The translations under genes and the position numbers were made by a program. Source: Azolla caroliniana (lineage: Eukaryota; Polypodiophyta). From it: a DNA stretch of 64,000 bases. The notes under the pieces are model-generated. The model searched no databases, was not told the origin of the DNA, and saw only the letters and a list, made by a program, of their open reading frames with translations. The stretch covers positions 4,712,001 to 4,776,000 of the forward strand of contig JBHGNT010000005.1 in assembly GCA_043228905.1 (NCBI GenBank), read 5' to 3'. Below are positions 11,845 to 25,155 of the stretch, piece by piece (positions within the stretch are counted from its first letter, which is position 1; the number at the start of each line of letters is the position of its first letter).

Positions 11845-12230
11845 CCAACAAAAGATTAGACGGTGATATGCCCCCCCAAAATGACCTTGAGGTGAGTCTC
11901 GAGAATAATACCCTAGACAGATTCAAGCTTTTAGTAATGATACTAAAAGAAGTTACATGTTTTGGCATTGTTATCAGGGAATAAAACCGTAATTCAAAGA
12001 TTGAATATTCAAACCTTAGTTTAAACTCATGGTTACATTTAGGTGAAGGAGGTGAGGAAGAATAGTTAACAATAGCTCCTAGCAGTTTGGCCCACAAAAG
12101 GGTAGATGGTGATATGTATGGTGTACCCATAAAAAAGGCCCCACGATGATTCTCAAGAAGAATAGAGAAACGCAAGCCTTTAGTAAGGGTATTGAAAGAC
12201 GTGACATATTTTGGCATCGTTATCAAGGAA
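11845..12230. repeat. Diverged direct duplication with gypsy-leader-like words
   Basis: Two related blocks of about 140 bp (roughly 11845-11985 and 12095-12230) share order and wording, including a GGTGATATG word and a TTTTGGCATYGTTATCARGGAA segment. The latter resembles a mutated gypsy primer-binding site (TTTGGCGCCGTTGCCGGGGA type). I read this as the remnant of an old Ty3/gypsy LTR-leader junction, duplicated. No coding domain supports it. Confidence 0.4.
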
Positions 12231-13914
12231 TAGAATAATGTATAGAACCATCATTCACATCTTTACTATTTCAACCTTACATCTTTGGTTTTTTTGTTTT
12301 CGATTTCCCATCATGGTTTATATAGGCGAATCATGATTACTATATTTTATTGTTTATTTTGACTCTTTTCAATTAAGCACAAGTTTTGATTGACCGTTTT
12401 CATAATCTAAACACTTAACTATAATTCTCACCACAACTTCGATTAGTATTAATCTATAGTTGAGGATATTAACTTGTATCTCATTAACTATGGATCCTTT
12501 AAGAATCACTTACCCTTTGGGTTTTGAGTCAATATGTTTGTTTGCTTGGATGTGCATGTTGCATTTTATGAGTTTTGACACTTGTGTCTATTGGTTTGAT
12601 AAATTGAATTATGGGTGGTGTCAAATTCCTATTGATTAACAAGAAAGGCAACCAAAACTAGTGCTTGCATTTGCACCATCCTTTCGGTTGTAGTGACACT
12701 TTTCTAGACCCACCAAATGGTTGTGATGTCTTTATTAGTGCCTTTATTATTTACCTCTTTTGTAGTTTATATTAAAAAATGAGCTAGTAGAATCAAAGAA
12801 GAGAGCTTGTGTCATTGATAAAGGTTCAACGACATCTCAAGATCATGCCATAATGAAGGGGGTAGCCAATCCCCTTTATATAACTCGACAACTAAGGCCA
12901 CCAAGCCATCACCCTCAACCTATTATAATTAGAGACAACATTGGTCCATAAGGTTAAAACAATTTAGAAGTGCCTACTACTTTTGGTGGTGTGAATATGG
13001 GTGTACCAAAATTTTATTTGGATTTTTTTAAATTTTTAGCTCCTAGGGGTACCCTTTATGCTTTTTGCGGAATAGTTATATCTCCTTATGTGCTTGATTT
13101 GGCATAGCATTTGAGGAATGAGATACCACCACCAGAGATTTGTCTTTGGTTTTGGGGTATCCATTGCAAATCTTCCTATTTTAGGTTGCTAAGAGCATGG
13201 AAAGAGATCATATGAGTGCTCCATGCTATCATACACTCATTTTTTTGGCATAATGTTATCCTAGAATGCATGTTCCTTAGAATTCAACGAAGAGCATAAC
13301 ATAAACTTGAGGTGATTTATGGTTTTCCCCCATTGTGTTTGCATATTGCAAGGTACATAATAGGACTCGGTTCTATTAAATCCTATTAACTTGTTATGAT
13401 AATAAGAGTTCAAGGAGGTGTACATTGACGCAATTATAGAAAGAGAAACATTGTCATTGTTGACTAAAACAGTAGTGATCCATTAATTGATTTGTCATGG
13501 GAGGGAGAGGAAGTTGACTTTGGTTGTGGCAAGTTATTGACTTATGGGTTTTTAGTGTCTCCTTTCAATCTTGTTTGTCTAAGCTAGATGACACATATTA
13601 GAACACTATATGTTGGGCTTTCATCAATATTTAAATAGTGGTATGGTCTCAAAGTGAGTCATGTGATGGCCAAGATTATGGAGCCTTCTAGCCTGCTCTA
13701 GATTAGCATTCTCATCACTTTAGACGAAACTTCTTGCCTTTGTAAGCATTCCCATAAACAATGTTCTAGAGACTCTAATCCTGAAGAGCACAACCTGCAT
13801 GTCCAATCATTTCCCCTTTTGTACAACCCAAGTGCCTACATGAAGAGATTTGTGGCCACATAAACATAAGAATGCCTTTATTTTTTCTTCAATCTTTGTG
13901 GCCCATAATTGTTT
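12231..13914. other. AT-rich intergenic sequence, possible old retroelement leader
   Basis: No open frame with a recognised domain. It follows the gypsy-leader-like duplication and could be its decayed downstream part, but I found no gag or pol motif. Confidence 0.35.
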
Positions 13915-14740
13915 CTAGTATAGTTTCAGGAAATCGTCATCCAATTCTTCCTTGGTCCACTTACTAGAAAGGCCCTCTTGCTCCATGTTCTTGTGTTGTA
14001 GAATAATGCGGCCAAGCCTAGACGAATATTGGAAAAACTGAATAGTACCTTTCAGAGTTTTCCATCCTAGTTCCGTTGGATCCCACATCAAGTTCTTCAA
14101 GCTTGTATCGTCGAAGATCCAAATTTTAGAACCTACATTGTTTTCGCAACTATTTGGGTCTACTTCCCATTGTTTTTTGCATCTAGTAAGCACTCTATTT
14201 GGCATCCATTCCTGGAATTCTACCATTGTTGTATACCTCCCATAATCTGCATTAGCTCGTTTAATGTCCAATATGTCCCCTCTAGCATTGAAGCGGCCCA
14301 ACCATTTACACCCATCAAAGCCATGTTCTAACACATGAGCTTCCCAAGGATACATCCACATAGAGTTTTTTACATGAGTGTTATCATTTTCTTCCATTTT
14401 ATATTGCAAATTTCCATTGTGTTACTGAATTCCCTGCTAATACTCCCACCACTTAGCCAATGTGGGCCACCATTGCTTTTCAAGATCTGCCCAAGAAAGT
14501 TCCACATCCATTCCCAACATTCTGCCGTTAACATCTGTAATGTTGGGATTCCATAGAAGAGGTTGGTGAGCCCACTCCATGAGAGAGGATGGCTGCCTCC
14601 AATGGATTTCCTCCCTGACCCTCCTCCAAGCAGACATGATGGAAAGCATCAGACAGTCTTCAAGCGCTTTGGAAGATTTGAGCTTCATTCCCTATACAAA
14701 AAGCCATCTGTTTTCCGGCAACCATTTGCCCCCCCCCCAT
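13915..14740 (-). pseudogene. LINE reverse-transcriptase C-terminal remnant
   Basis: A single minus-strand frame runs 14688 to 13915 with two in-frame stops just after the WWEY residues near 14435. The order AWRRVREEIHW, QPLLWNPNIT, GRMLG, LSWADLEKQWWP, NARGDILDI matches the region after the RT domain in plant LINE polyproteins (W-rich segment, then 'QPLWWNP' block). Nothing upstream encodes the RT core. It is a fragment; assignment rests on motif resemblance only. Confidence 0.55.
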
Positions 14741-16558
14741 TCTAGACTTCAATTGTATTTGCATATTCATTGGTTGTCTAACTGTCCATATCATCCTACA
14801 TTAGTTAATATATTGCTCTTTAAAAATGCATTTTCTTTTCATGTCTTATATAACTTATACATCATCATGGCCATCTGATTGTTTCACAACCACCAAGTGG
14901 CTAGCAAATTTCAATTTCAATTTATGTCAATTTTCCTTCCTCTACTTTTTTCTCCCCTCAAATCTAGTAACTTCATTCAATTCAAACGTTTCCATCCATC
15001 GTAATATACAATTTAATGAGTATATTTTTGCATTGTGTTTGTAATAATGTAAGAGAGACCGACAACTTCAATTTCCTTGATAGTATACTTGATTGCTCAA
15101 ATTTGCTAATTTCATTTCCCACCCTTTAGGATGAATATTTGCATATGGATCGATTTGTCCATTCATAGAAAGTCCTACCCATTCTTTAGTAGATTCCTCA
15201 CTTCACGAATTTATAAGACCCCGAACTTAACAACCTACCCTTATTCTACTCATACTTGGTAGCTTTTGCACACCCACGTATACTTTTGTATATTGAAACA
15301 TTATAAGAGGAAATCTCATGTTGAGGATAAAACTGCCAAACAATTTTTACAACATATCATATTAGAAGCTTTCAAAGGTGTAAGTGTGCACACCACCTTC
15401 ATGACAGAACTAAGAAACATAAAGGGATTGTGGAAGGGAAACCCCAAAATAATTGATATGAAACAAAAATTGATTTCATATAATCATATAATTATTTGCA
15501 ATTAGCCCACTCGAATGAACACATATAACATCATGCATGGCTCTTGTGAGCAAATATGAGCCTTGCATGGAGCTCGCCATGCTATAGGAAGTTGTAAAAT
15601 ATCCATCCTGAAGTGATATTCATATACTAGTCGTATATGAGTCAATCAAGGTCAAAATAGATCACTCTTTAAACATTTATTAAAGAAATTTGTTGAAATG
15701 AAAAGGTGTATAAACAAGCCACTTCATGGTGTTGGAATGCAAGTATATGTACCAATGTGATCTTTAGAATGGTGAAACTTGATATGTAAAAGTGTAGGTA
15801 TCAACCCACATATCACATATGTACGTTTATATAAACCAAGTGTTGCGAAAAGCTATGCACATTGATGAGGTAAATAAGGCTCTTGTTAGAATATGTATAA
15901 ATGGAAATCAAGCATGTTCAATGAAATACAAGGACATTAAACACTTGAGCAAGTGGTAGGGAGCTATGAGCTGTGGCACTTTAGTAGAATTGCCTGCCTA
16001 GACATCTACACCTATCATTGTATGACGGGAGTTGGATTGCAGACATTGATGGCGTACTTCAACATAGCACAAAGAATACAAAAGGCAAAAAATAGGTCGA
16101 TCATGTTGGTTGCAAAATTTAAACACGTAAAACACCAATGATAAAATACAAGAGGAAAAACACATGGATCGTGTAGGTTGCAAAATTTATACATGGAAAC
16201 ATCAATGAAAAAAAACAAAGATCTGTGTTGGGATTATATTGCAAAGAGAAATAGCATTATACATAGCATACATATATATATATATAAAGGTGTGGTTCCA
16301 TGTTAAGCCCGAGGGTGGTAATTTGGAACTCAATAAATGGACTTCCTTCAAGAATAGTAGCAAACATTACAAAGAGGACTGGTAGCACTTTCATATCCAA
16401 ACACATTGACATAACATAAATAGAGTTAAAGTACTGAATAAATAAGGCATCTTCAAGAATGAGAACACCGACATATCCAAACGCCTACATAGAATATATA
16501 TATATATAGATCTCGAGAGAGAGAGGATTAGGACCAACAATTGGATGAATGCTTTTGT
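14741..16558. other. Intergenic sequence with a small tandem duplication
   Basis: No gene recognised. Near 16097-16209 a word of about 45 bp around GGTTGCAAAATTTA is repeated twice, and a (TA)n run lies at 16269-16285. The part next to 16558 is downstream flank of the glycine-rich protein gene. Confidence 0.45.
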
Positions 16559-17470
16559 TTAGGCACTTTGGCAAGTGGCCTTGCAGGAGGTGGCACAATC
16601 ATACTTGCAGGCCGACATCCATCCGCCGCCACCATAGCCGCCGCCACCTTTGCCGTAACCACCGCCTCCGCTGCCGTAACCTCCGCCGCCGTTACCGTAA
16701 CCACCACCGCCGCTACCGTAACCACCGCCTCCGTTACCGTAACCACCACCGCCGCTACCGTAACCGCCGCCGCCTTTGCCATAACCTCCACCGCCGCTAC
16801 CGTAGCCTCCACCCCCTTTGCCATAACCGCCACCGCCGTATCCCTTGCCAAAGCTGCCGCCGCCAAAGCCATAACCGCCACCCTTTCCATAGCCACCGCC
16901 GCCTCCGTATCCCTTGCCGCCGCCACCATAACCGCCGCCACCGTATCCGGGTCCATATCCGCCGCCACCACCGTATCCCTTGCCTTTACCGTATCCACCG
17001 TATCCTCCACCGCCGTACCCGCCGCCGGATCCGTAACCGTAGCCTTTACCTTTATTGAATCCGAACCCAAAGTGGTAGCCGGGCCCGTAGCCGGAGCCGG
17101 AGCCGTAGCCCGATCCCGAACCGTAACCCGATCCTGAACCGTAACCCGAGCCGTAGCTCGCTTGGGTGCATGCGAGTGGGCACGAGAGGCGGGCATTGGC
17201 ACATGTTTTGGTGTTGGCCGTGGTGGCCTTGCAAATGGCGTACTCCTTGGGGGGTGTTACTAGTGGGGTCTTGGTTTTCTCGGCCACGGCCAACTCTTGT
17301 TGGGTGGGAAGCACGACGAACACATTGTGGTCCTCGAAGCTAGCCACAGGTATCTTGGTGTGCTTGTTGTGGTGGTGATGATGCTTCCCATGGGTGCTAG
17401 CCTCTACATTAGAGCCCACTAGGAAGATGAGTAGTAGTAGTGTGATGGGCACCATGACTACCTTCATCAT
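16559..17470 (-). CDS. Secreted glycine-rich protein with paired Cys clusters
   Basis: Single-exon ORF of 303 aa. Residues 1-24 form a signal peptide (MMKVV start, Leu-rich core, cleavage likely after VEA). A His-rich stretch (HGKHHHHHNKH) follows. Residues about 78-102 hold Cys with spacing C-X9-C-X6-C-X3-C. The centre (about 105-283) is low-complexity Gly/Tyr, first GYGSGS units, then 7-residue units of the type GGGGYG[S/K/N]. The last residues carry a C-X3-C-X3-C-X3-C cluster. This is the layout of a plant cell-wall glycine-rich protein; Tyr residues could be cross-linked in the wall. The Cys segment before the Gly domain recalls root-cap/LEA-like GRPs, but I do not assign it to that family. 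A TATA box lies about 75 bp upstream and a (GA)n tract lies in the leader. Confidence 0.88.
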   Translation of the reverse strand: MMKVVMVPITLLLLIFLVGSNVEASTHGKHHHHHNKHTKIPVASFEDHNVFVVLPTQQELAVAEKTKTPLVTPPKEYAICKATTANTKTCANARLSCPLACTQASYGSGYGSGSGYGSGSGYGSGSGYGPGYHFGFGFNKGKGYGYGSGGGYGGGGYGGYGKGKGYGGGGGYGPGYGGGGYGGGGKGYGGGGGYGKGGGYGFGGGSFGKGYGGGGYGKGGGGYGSGGGGYGKGGGGYGSGGGGYGNGGGGYGSGGGGYGNGGGGYGSGGGGYGKGGGGYGGGGWMSACKYDCATSCKATCQSA

Positions 17471-17543
17471 GGGTTACAAGTGTTAATAGAGAGAGAGAGA
17501 GAGAAAGGTGTTCTCTATGATGTCCCATGGGACATTGGTTCTA

Positions 17544-17552
17544 GCTTTATAG
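17544..17552 (-). promoter_or_regulatory. TATA box of the glycine-rich protein gene
   Basis: CTATAAAGC on the minus strand, 74-82 bp before the ATG at 17470. A transcription start about 30 bp downstream would leave a leader of about 45 nt containing a CT-rich tract. Confidence 0.6.
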
Positions 17553-20500
17553 ACATGAAGGGAGGTTGATATTAAACCAAGTCTCTCGTGGGTTGTTGAA
17601 GTAGGTGCCTTTTCCTTTGTCCTCTCATTTAATGCTGCTTCCCCTATCAATCTTTTTGCAATCAATGTTATTAGGAGAAGACGAAAAGTAACAGTTTTTA
17701 CTGACATAAACTTCCATTAGACATCTGGCACAAAATACGTATTTGGGACCCTTTAGCATTCGCATTCGAATTCTCAATCATTTTTAGCGTCACTTCTTGA
17801 ATATCAAGGGCACAATTTTATATTTGTACAAACTAAACCTCGAGTAAGTTTTTTCTAACCTTGTTTGTAATCTTCAGATCAGTGAAGGGGGTATAACATA
17901 AAGTTAATAATATATAAAAGCAACTTAAAGGATAAGTACGGAGTATTTTTGGACTTATCAACTCTCTTCTCTAGTAGCAATAGTAGTACAAAATATGACA
18001 AGATTTACTTTCCACGTAACGACCTCCTTTACGTGCATTGTCGATACCTCCATATTATGAGGCTTGAACCTTCCCTTGAAAGTGAGGTTTTAACCTAATC
18101 ATAAAAGGCATAGCATCTCATGACTGTTAATAATTTCACCCAAAAAAGTTAAATCACTTGTTTGCCTTTTGTTTGTGTCTTTTGCCACCGTGGATAAGTA
18201 GGAAATGACATATTTTCTTCCATTAACATTTCACACATTAGTAGAAATGGAATTCATATGCTCTCATTTAACATTCTTATTTCTCTCTTTTCTGGACAAT
18301 GCATTTTTGTTGTTTACATGCGGCGAAAACTTTGCCAATTAAAATGCTACCAAATGTAAATGAAGATAATGGACCCACTTGGTCTCCACCCACTTTCTCG
18401 GCGTGTTTAATGCACAAATTGCATTATCGCTTGGCTACAATGGTTGAACTAACAATTTGGTGCAACAATTAGCTGTCAAATATATTCGACTTTTGGTCTC
18501 TATTAGAGCTTTCATTATCATAGGCTCTTTCTCCCCTACCCTCGAGGCAATGTACATCTACCTAATTTCAATATATTACTTACCATGTTTTCCCATAGTG
18601 ATCTAAGAATAAAGCTTGTGCAAAATAACCTTCATGTTGTCCATTTAACCCCAACTTGCTCACTCTTCAAGTACAAATATGTGTTACCCAAGTGTCAATT
18701 TGCATTGGGGAATGTTCCCAATAGAACATTCATATAATTCTCTAGTGCCTGACAAGTGTGTCATATCATACCACCGTGACCAGATTCCACCATTCACTTG
18801 GTTTTATAATTATCTTTGGTGGTCATAGGTAGTTGCCTACATTATTAGATCAATGGCTACTTTACAGAAGAGAGATGCTCGATGAATATCCAGAGTGTGA
18901 GTTTCATCTGAAAGGGAGGTGTCCCCTAATGAATAATTGGGTGTGAATGTCATCTAGAAGAAATTTGTGCCGTAGTGAGGATTATGTTGTGAGTTGACAA
19001 TATGAAATATTTTATGTGAGCAAAGCTATTAAAGTTTTGCAACGTTCTAGAAAATATGTCGAACATGGTAGAGTATGTTACAATTTGCTATAATATCTTT
19101 CTTGTCTATGAAACTTTTATTTAGCATATGCACATGTAATATTTGATATCAATCTGATATAGGGCATATGTGAACAAGTGAATGCATTCTATGTACATGA
19201 ACTATATAGTCAACAAACTTCATCTGACATGTGTATTTGTTTTAGCCACCGTTATGTTTTACTCAATGTGATGAGTGGTGCAATTAATGTGTCAAAAGTA
19301 TGGAAATTCTACCTTACTTGTTCTTGTGACTTGGAGACACTAGAACGTATCATGATCTCATATCAAATTCCAAAAGATTGAGGAAACATTTATTCTATTG
19401 AATTATGTTGCTACACATTGTTGAGCTTTATGCATATAGCCCTGCATGTCAATATATCAACTTAGAAATCCTAGGACGCAAGCCTTCTTATCGATTTAGT
19501 GATCAAGTTTAGGATCCTCTAACACTCTTTAAAAGCCACATAATTTGCGTCTAGATCTTCCGGATTTAAATATCCAAAAGAACATGATTGCCACTAGTTA
19601 AGTGCATTCTCTACCTAAACGTTAGGAGTCTTTATGTTTTTGCTCTTTATGAATATTACATAAAAAGGTTTGGCAACGTTCTTGAATCTATCAAGTGGCA
19701 AGTTTATAGGTATATGTACTTTAGTTATGGTTGATATACAACACTTCATCACTATACAATGATGGATGGGGTGATCGTGATGTGCTTTTATTATGTCAAG
19801 GGAAACATTTAGAATGAGTATAAGGTACGTTAGTATGAGACATTATGTGCATAGTACAAATTAAGTGCGTGTGGGGAGAGATGAAATTGAAAAACAATTA
19901 CGTTGATAAAGATGAAGACAACATTTGTATAATTAAACAATCATCATGGACAATTGAGATAGTGATAGTACTTGCACTATTGTCCTTTAGGTGTAGGATT
20001 CAATGTACTAGATTCTATCCAATATATCGTTGCGAGGTTGTGTAAATTTTCTCTCAACCATCTACACTGGCTCAAGACACTATGAACGTGATGATCGAGG
20101 ACACAAATTGCATTATGATAAGATGTCTCCACCATTTAGATTGCATGGATCAACTCGTAATTGCACCCTCTTGAGTAAAACGAGCTATATTAGGGAGGGG
20201 ATTGAGTCTAGGTTGTTGTTCAATGAGAAGGGCATGTGATAGTTTTGGGGTGACATGGAGGAGGGTTGGGTAAGATGGAAGAAGGAGAAGAGATTCTTTT
20301 CATGTTGTAGGGGTGGTAGGAGAAAGGTACATATCTCCAAAAGATACATGAATTCAACACTAGTCTTGCACCCTCTTGTGTTGGTTCTATGTCGTGTCAA
20401 GCTATCTAAATGTTGTAATTACTTAAGGTTTCAGTAAGGTTTATAACGAGGTGAGGTGCACACATACATGCTTTCTTGCTTGAACATCATCAAATAATCC

Positions 20501-23162
20501 CATTCTTTGAAATTGAGGGGTTGATGGTTGTTCCACAATATTGCTGACCTTGACCACCAATCACGATGTTGTTTGTTGGCCACATAGAGGAACAACACGC
20601 TACCCACAAAGAAGGTATGTCTACAACCCCAAGGGAGGATATGTGCATTGTATCCCTTTTAGAGCTCTCAAGAAAATATGAAATGTCGTAGACTTATGAA
20701 TGGGGATTTTCAATTGCACGGAGGAGATAAGTGAATGTGAGCATGGAGGTTCATCATCGTCTAGTTCAAATCTTGGTGGAAACTGAGGTGGGGTGGAATG
20801 ACGAGGGTGGCCTAGGAAGGTACTACGGATAGTTGAGGGAAGCCAATAGTTGGGATTGGGATTGGGATTAGAGTTGGGGTGGGGTGGGGTGTCATGGGCT
20901 GAGGTAAGATTAGTTGGAAGGTTGTTGTAAACATTGAATGCCTTCTAGAGGTAATGACATATCTTGCATGTAGTGTGTTATTATACCATTGTTGAAGCGT
21001 GGCATAGTGTGTGAAGATTTAGGCGGGGTTACACCTATAGGTGTGGTATACAATCGGGAACCTTGTGTCGATCATCATCATATAGTCATGTAAATATGAC
21101 AATTGGAGAGGAGTTGTGACTGAGAGTCAAGTTGACACTAGTGAATTTTTATTGGTTCTTGCTCATCATAATCTTCACCATCATTTGTTGTGTTGGTGAT
21201 AACATTATCACAATTGAGTTCTCAAGCCAAAAAAGCTTTTTGAAAATGTCATTGTTGTGGAAGGACCACCACTCTTTTACATTCTCACGAGTTAGGTAAG
21301 TCATTTAGGATTAGACACATATATCTACTGATCATCTGTTCATGTCGATTCGAAAAGGCGGTTCGATACATCCCCTAAAGTTGAGCATGGTAAAAACAAC
21401 TTTTCGTTACTAACATGGAGACAAAAATCTAGCTATATACAGGCTAGTCCTTCCGGATGGTAACATGGCCATAGAAAATTCTGTTTCACTTTCGCAAGAT
21501 TGCTCATTAAGCAAATCTGAAAAGTGTTCCTCCTAATTCTGATCCACGCGTTTCCATATCTACAACGGATTGGAGGAAATCTCAATTCTCTACTGACTTC
21601 CCCAAAGCAGAACATTCCCTCGAGAACTTGTACTGTTGGTTCTAATTCCTTTCATTTTTTTAAATTTTCCCATCGCTGGGAGAGATAGAGAATCTAGGTA
21701 GCTTCACTATCCATTTCTTAAACCAAAATTTGAACTTAAATTGTTTAATTTTCGTAAAAGGTTAAAATCGTTCCCTGCATAATAAACATAGAGACCGGTA
21801 CTAGACGATGGGCATTATAAAAACACCAAATTTTCTGTCATATTTTTTTTTAGTTCATTCTATAACATTCTCTCAAAGGTTTCCAAATTTTCGATAGTTG
21901 TTTTGACAAATGTCTTCTTCTTCGTAGCTTCATTATGTGGTGAGGTCTCCAAGTGTCAATGCGGCCCCGACTAATGTAGAGGATTTCACTTGGTAGTCAA
22001 TGCACCTTCTCCGGTGGGATTAGGGGTGTAGTAGAGGGTCTCTTGCTTGGTAGTCAAACTTTGATTTCCGGATAGTTGAGTAGTGTGGTACGAGGGTTTT
22101 GCTTGGTACTCGATGTGTGTCATCATTTGAGCCAAAGTTCATGACCTTGATATTGAAGTTTCAACTCGGGTTTGGGGTATGAGATATTGATTAAATGTTG
22201 TTTGGATGTGTAAATTATTGTTCTTGAAGCTAGGTGGCTTGAATAAAATAATCAATTTATGAGGTTCTCTTGTTCCCACTTTTCTCCTTCGCTCCCGTGG
22301 GCGTTAGTTAGAAAGACCATTGTGGAACCAAGATAGGTTTTTTTGTTCTTTATTTGACCCCCAACAACATGTTGGATAGGGTTAGAAAGAACCCAAGATA
22401 GGTTTTTTTGTTCTCTCTTTCACCCCCAAGCTACATGTTGGAACCAGGATAGTTAAACAAGTCTAGAGTGGAATATGATAGTATAGTTTGGAACATGCAA
22501 TAATGTGGTTATTCCTTGTAGATGTAGACAACTTCTCATAACGGTAACAAAGTACTTAGACCTCACATTTGAGGTTGAAAATCTAGATTTTTCTTAGGTT
22601 GTAGAAAGTACTTCCCACATTATCTCATTCACAAAGAGTACCCCACTCAAGGTGTTATCACCACTCCAAGAGGCTACAACAAGATTTAACACTCAAGCTC
22701 TTTGATATATTCATGGAACTTGAAATATGGCTAAGAGACTACGACAAGATTAGCATTCAAGCTCTTTGATATACTCCTGGAACATGAAATATGGCTAAAT
22801 AATATCATATTTTCATGCTACGACAAGATTAGCATTCAAGCTCTTTAGTATACTCATGGAATATGAAATAAAGCAAACATTTTAAAAGAATATAAAAAAG
22901 ACCAAGATAATAAAATAAAAGCGGCACAAATTAATGTTAAGATATGATAGTGCATAATAAATATATATGATACTCCATAAAAATAACAACAGAAATAAAT
23001 GTTGAGATATGATACGTCTAGCATTACAAAACACAATATCTACAATAACTCAAATATTCTAACAAAATCTGCAATAACACAATATCCTATATGATAAACC
23101 AATATAATAGATTATTTGTTTAAAAAAGGTACACCATCATCTCTCTTATGATTGCAAACACA
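17553..23162. other. Long gene-poor stretch with local tandem duplications
   Basis: No gene with a recognised domain in 5.6 kb. Small duplications occur at 22318-22443 (two copies of about 58 bp around CCAAGATAGGTTTTTTTG) and at 22672-22870. Confidence 0.45.
22672..22870. repeat. Three tandem copies of a ~62-bp unit
   Basis: Units start near 22672, 22737 and 22817; each contains ACAAGATT, CAAGCTCTTT and a TGAAATA word. The third is separated from the second by about 18 bp. Confidence 0.8.
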
Positions 23163-24996
23163 CTAGATCACCTCTTGAGTCTCTACATCAAGGGAAGGAA
23201 ATATAACCTCCTCATGTCTACCAAGTTTGGTGAGCATGTCCTCCTCAACATCAAAAGCTTCCATAAGAATTTCGATTGGAATATTGCAATACACAGAATT
23301 ACGGCCGGCTAAGAAAGTGAAGGATGCCCTGAAACATTCCATTATTAGGAAACTCTTAAAACAAGGGATTCAAAGAGTGTCAAACAAAGATGTGCACATA
23401 TGTGATCACTTACATATCAGAAGTAAGGATGCTAACCCACTCAAGTCCTTCAATGTCGGCAACTATGAGGGAGGGGTAGAATTGAGGTATTAATAACAAT
23501 GCACCTTCTTGGATGTGTTGGTCAAGCACATTCTGCCCATCATAAGAGGCAACTTGGATACACCCACTACCCCTCAACACATAAAGGATATGATGAGCAT
23601 TGTGAGAAAATGATGGCGCCCACATAGAATCCTACAAAATAGTGAAGATCAAAATGTTTGGCATACCACATGTTAAAAAGGTGCATGTGTCTTTGGAAAG
23701 ATATTATAAACATTTCAAATAAATGGTTGGTGATAATAATAATAATACTCACCCCCATGAGGGATACATGCCCCACGCTAAACCCCACATGATGAAGTAT
23801 AGGAAACTTCTGGTTATTGATAAGATGAAACCAACCACCACCTTCAACAACGTGGTCAAATTGTTCTCTATGAATGTTGTATGTAAATTCCATGGAGGAT
23901 GTATGTATGCATGGACATGGACAATCAATGTCATTAATGCAAGCCTCTGTTGTGTTAGGGATCATAACTTTGGAGGGTAACAATGATGATTTTTGTACTG
24001 TAACTTGGTTTTTCATGAGATGTTCATGGAATTGGACCCGTTGTCGCACCTTAATAATTCCGGCTTCTCCTTGTCGTTGAAGTAGAGATTCTAAGAAGCT
24101 TTCCTCCACACCCCAAACTGATGCCAACACATCACGACTAAAGCCATGCAAAAAGGATCCAAAACCATAATTTTCTTTCGTATGATGACCTTCGTGGCTT
24201 GAATCAAAAGAAGCCTTGCCATGACCACCAACCAAACCAAAGTGCTATTCCTCACATTTGAGGAGAAAGTGAGTATTACAATATAACTTATGATACACAT
24301 AAAAGTGTACAATTTAAGTCAAATTACAAAATTGATTTACCTGTACACTGTACTGTTGATCAACTCCCAAGTTAGTGTCCTCGACGCATAATACACGATG
24401 TTGATCATCTCCATCGTTGTACCACCAAAAGGTCACACCCTTGGGTATAGCAATCACATCTCCTCTCTCGACCCTTCGCACGTAGGTTTGCCAAACTCGA
24501 GACTGGATGGAAGATTCAAGTTTGCTATGGATTGAAGAATATTTTGGTGCAATTGCACCCATTACACCTCGTCCTATATATTGATAAAAAACGTCAAATC
24601 CAAATTGAATGATTAAAAGACAATTATTATTAATGCCAAAAGTTATAAACAACACAACATCAGACCACATGTGATTACACAATGTAGACCATGATTATGA
24701 AATATAGATTAACCTTGCATTACGAACGCAATTGAATTTGTGTTCGTATATTGTGGCAACAATAGGGCATCAGGCTCGAGCTCCAGGCAACCCACAGACA
24801 ATTGGGTGGTGCCCATTTCCTCCCAAGAACGAATTCTCCCACCCTCTGACACCAACACATCAAATGGCTTGCCCAAGTCAAGTTGAATCTTGTGCTCCTC
24901 ATCTAAGTCAAGAGTGGTGCCTCTAACAATCACCATGAATGTCATGATGATGAGATTGAGCGATAGAAGACTTACAACAACATTACGAGAAGCCAT
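23163..24996 (-). CDS. Legumin-like (11S-type) bicupin with signal peptide, 5 exons
   Basis: Exons 24714-24996, 24341-24573, 23753-24244, 23414-23631 and 23163-23328 join in frame through GT-AG introns into 463 aa ending at TAG. Residues 1-26 are a signal peptide. The N-terminal cupin runs from IRSWEEMGTTQL through IAFVMQGRGVMGAI to RGDVIAIPKGVTFWWYND. The C-terminal cupin has MWAPSFSHNAHHILYVLRGSG, the LLLIPQFYP strand and the family end FTFLAGRNSVY. This order fits 11S seed globulins and the 'glutelin type-D 1-like' cupins. Classical 11S proteins have an Asn-Gly processing site before the second cupin; none is visible here, and a C-P-C-P-C cluster sits in that linker instead. Likely role is vacuolar or secreted storage protein, an inference from family and promoter. 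All five exons are intact. Confidence 0.9.
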
Positions 24997-25070
24997 TCTT
25001 TCAAGCTCTTCAAAAATGTATCAGAGATAGATTATTTTTATTCATGTTTTGGTCTTGTAAGTATTCAATG

Positions 25071-25080
25071 TTTTTATATA
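25071..25080 (-). promoter_or_regulatory. TATA box of the bicupin gene
   Basis: TATATAAAAA on the minus strand, about 75 bp upstream of the start codon at 24996. Confidence 0.7.
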
Positions 25081-25125
25081 ATAGCTATATTGTGATGAGT
25101 ATTACTTTTTGGAAACTCATCATCG

Positions 25126-25131
25126 CATGCA
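25126..25131. promoter_or_regulatory. RY motif (CATGCA)
   Basis: CATGCA within GCATGCAC, about 130 bp before the bicupin ATG and 46 bp upstream of its TATA box. B3 factors of the ABI3/FUS3/LEC2 group bind this motif in seed storage promoters. Confidence 0.55.
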
Positions 25132-25155
25132 CGATCCACAATTTAGAACATGGCG

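Noticed and set aside
16528-17202. Long plus- and minus-strand ORFs overlapping the glycine-rich gene (Ala/Val/Thr-rich and Arg/His-rich products)
   Set aside because: They are shifted readings of the GC-rich 21-bp repeat; only the frame with signal peptide, Tyr/Gly periodicity and Cys clusters makes biological sense.
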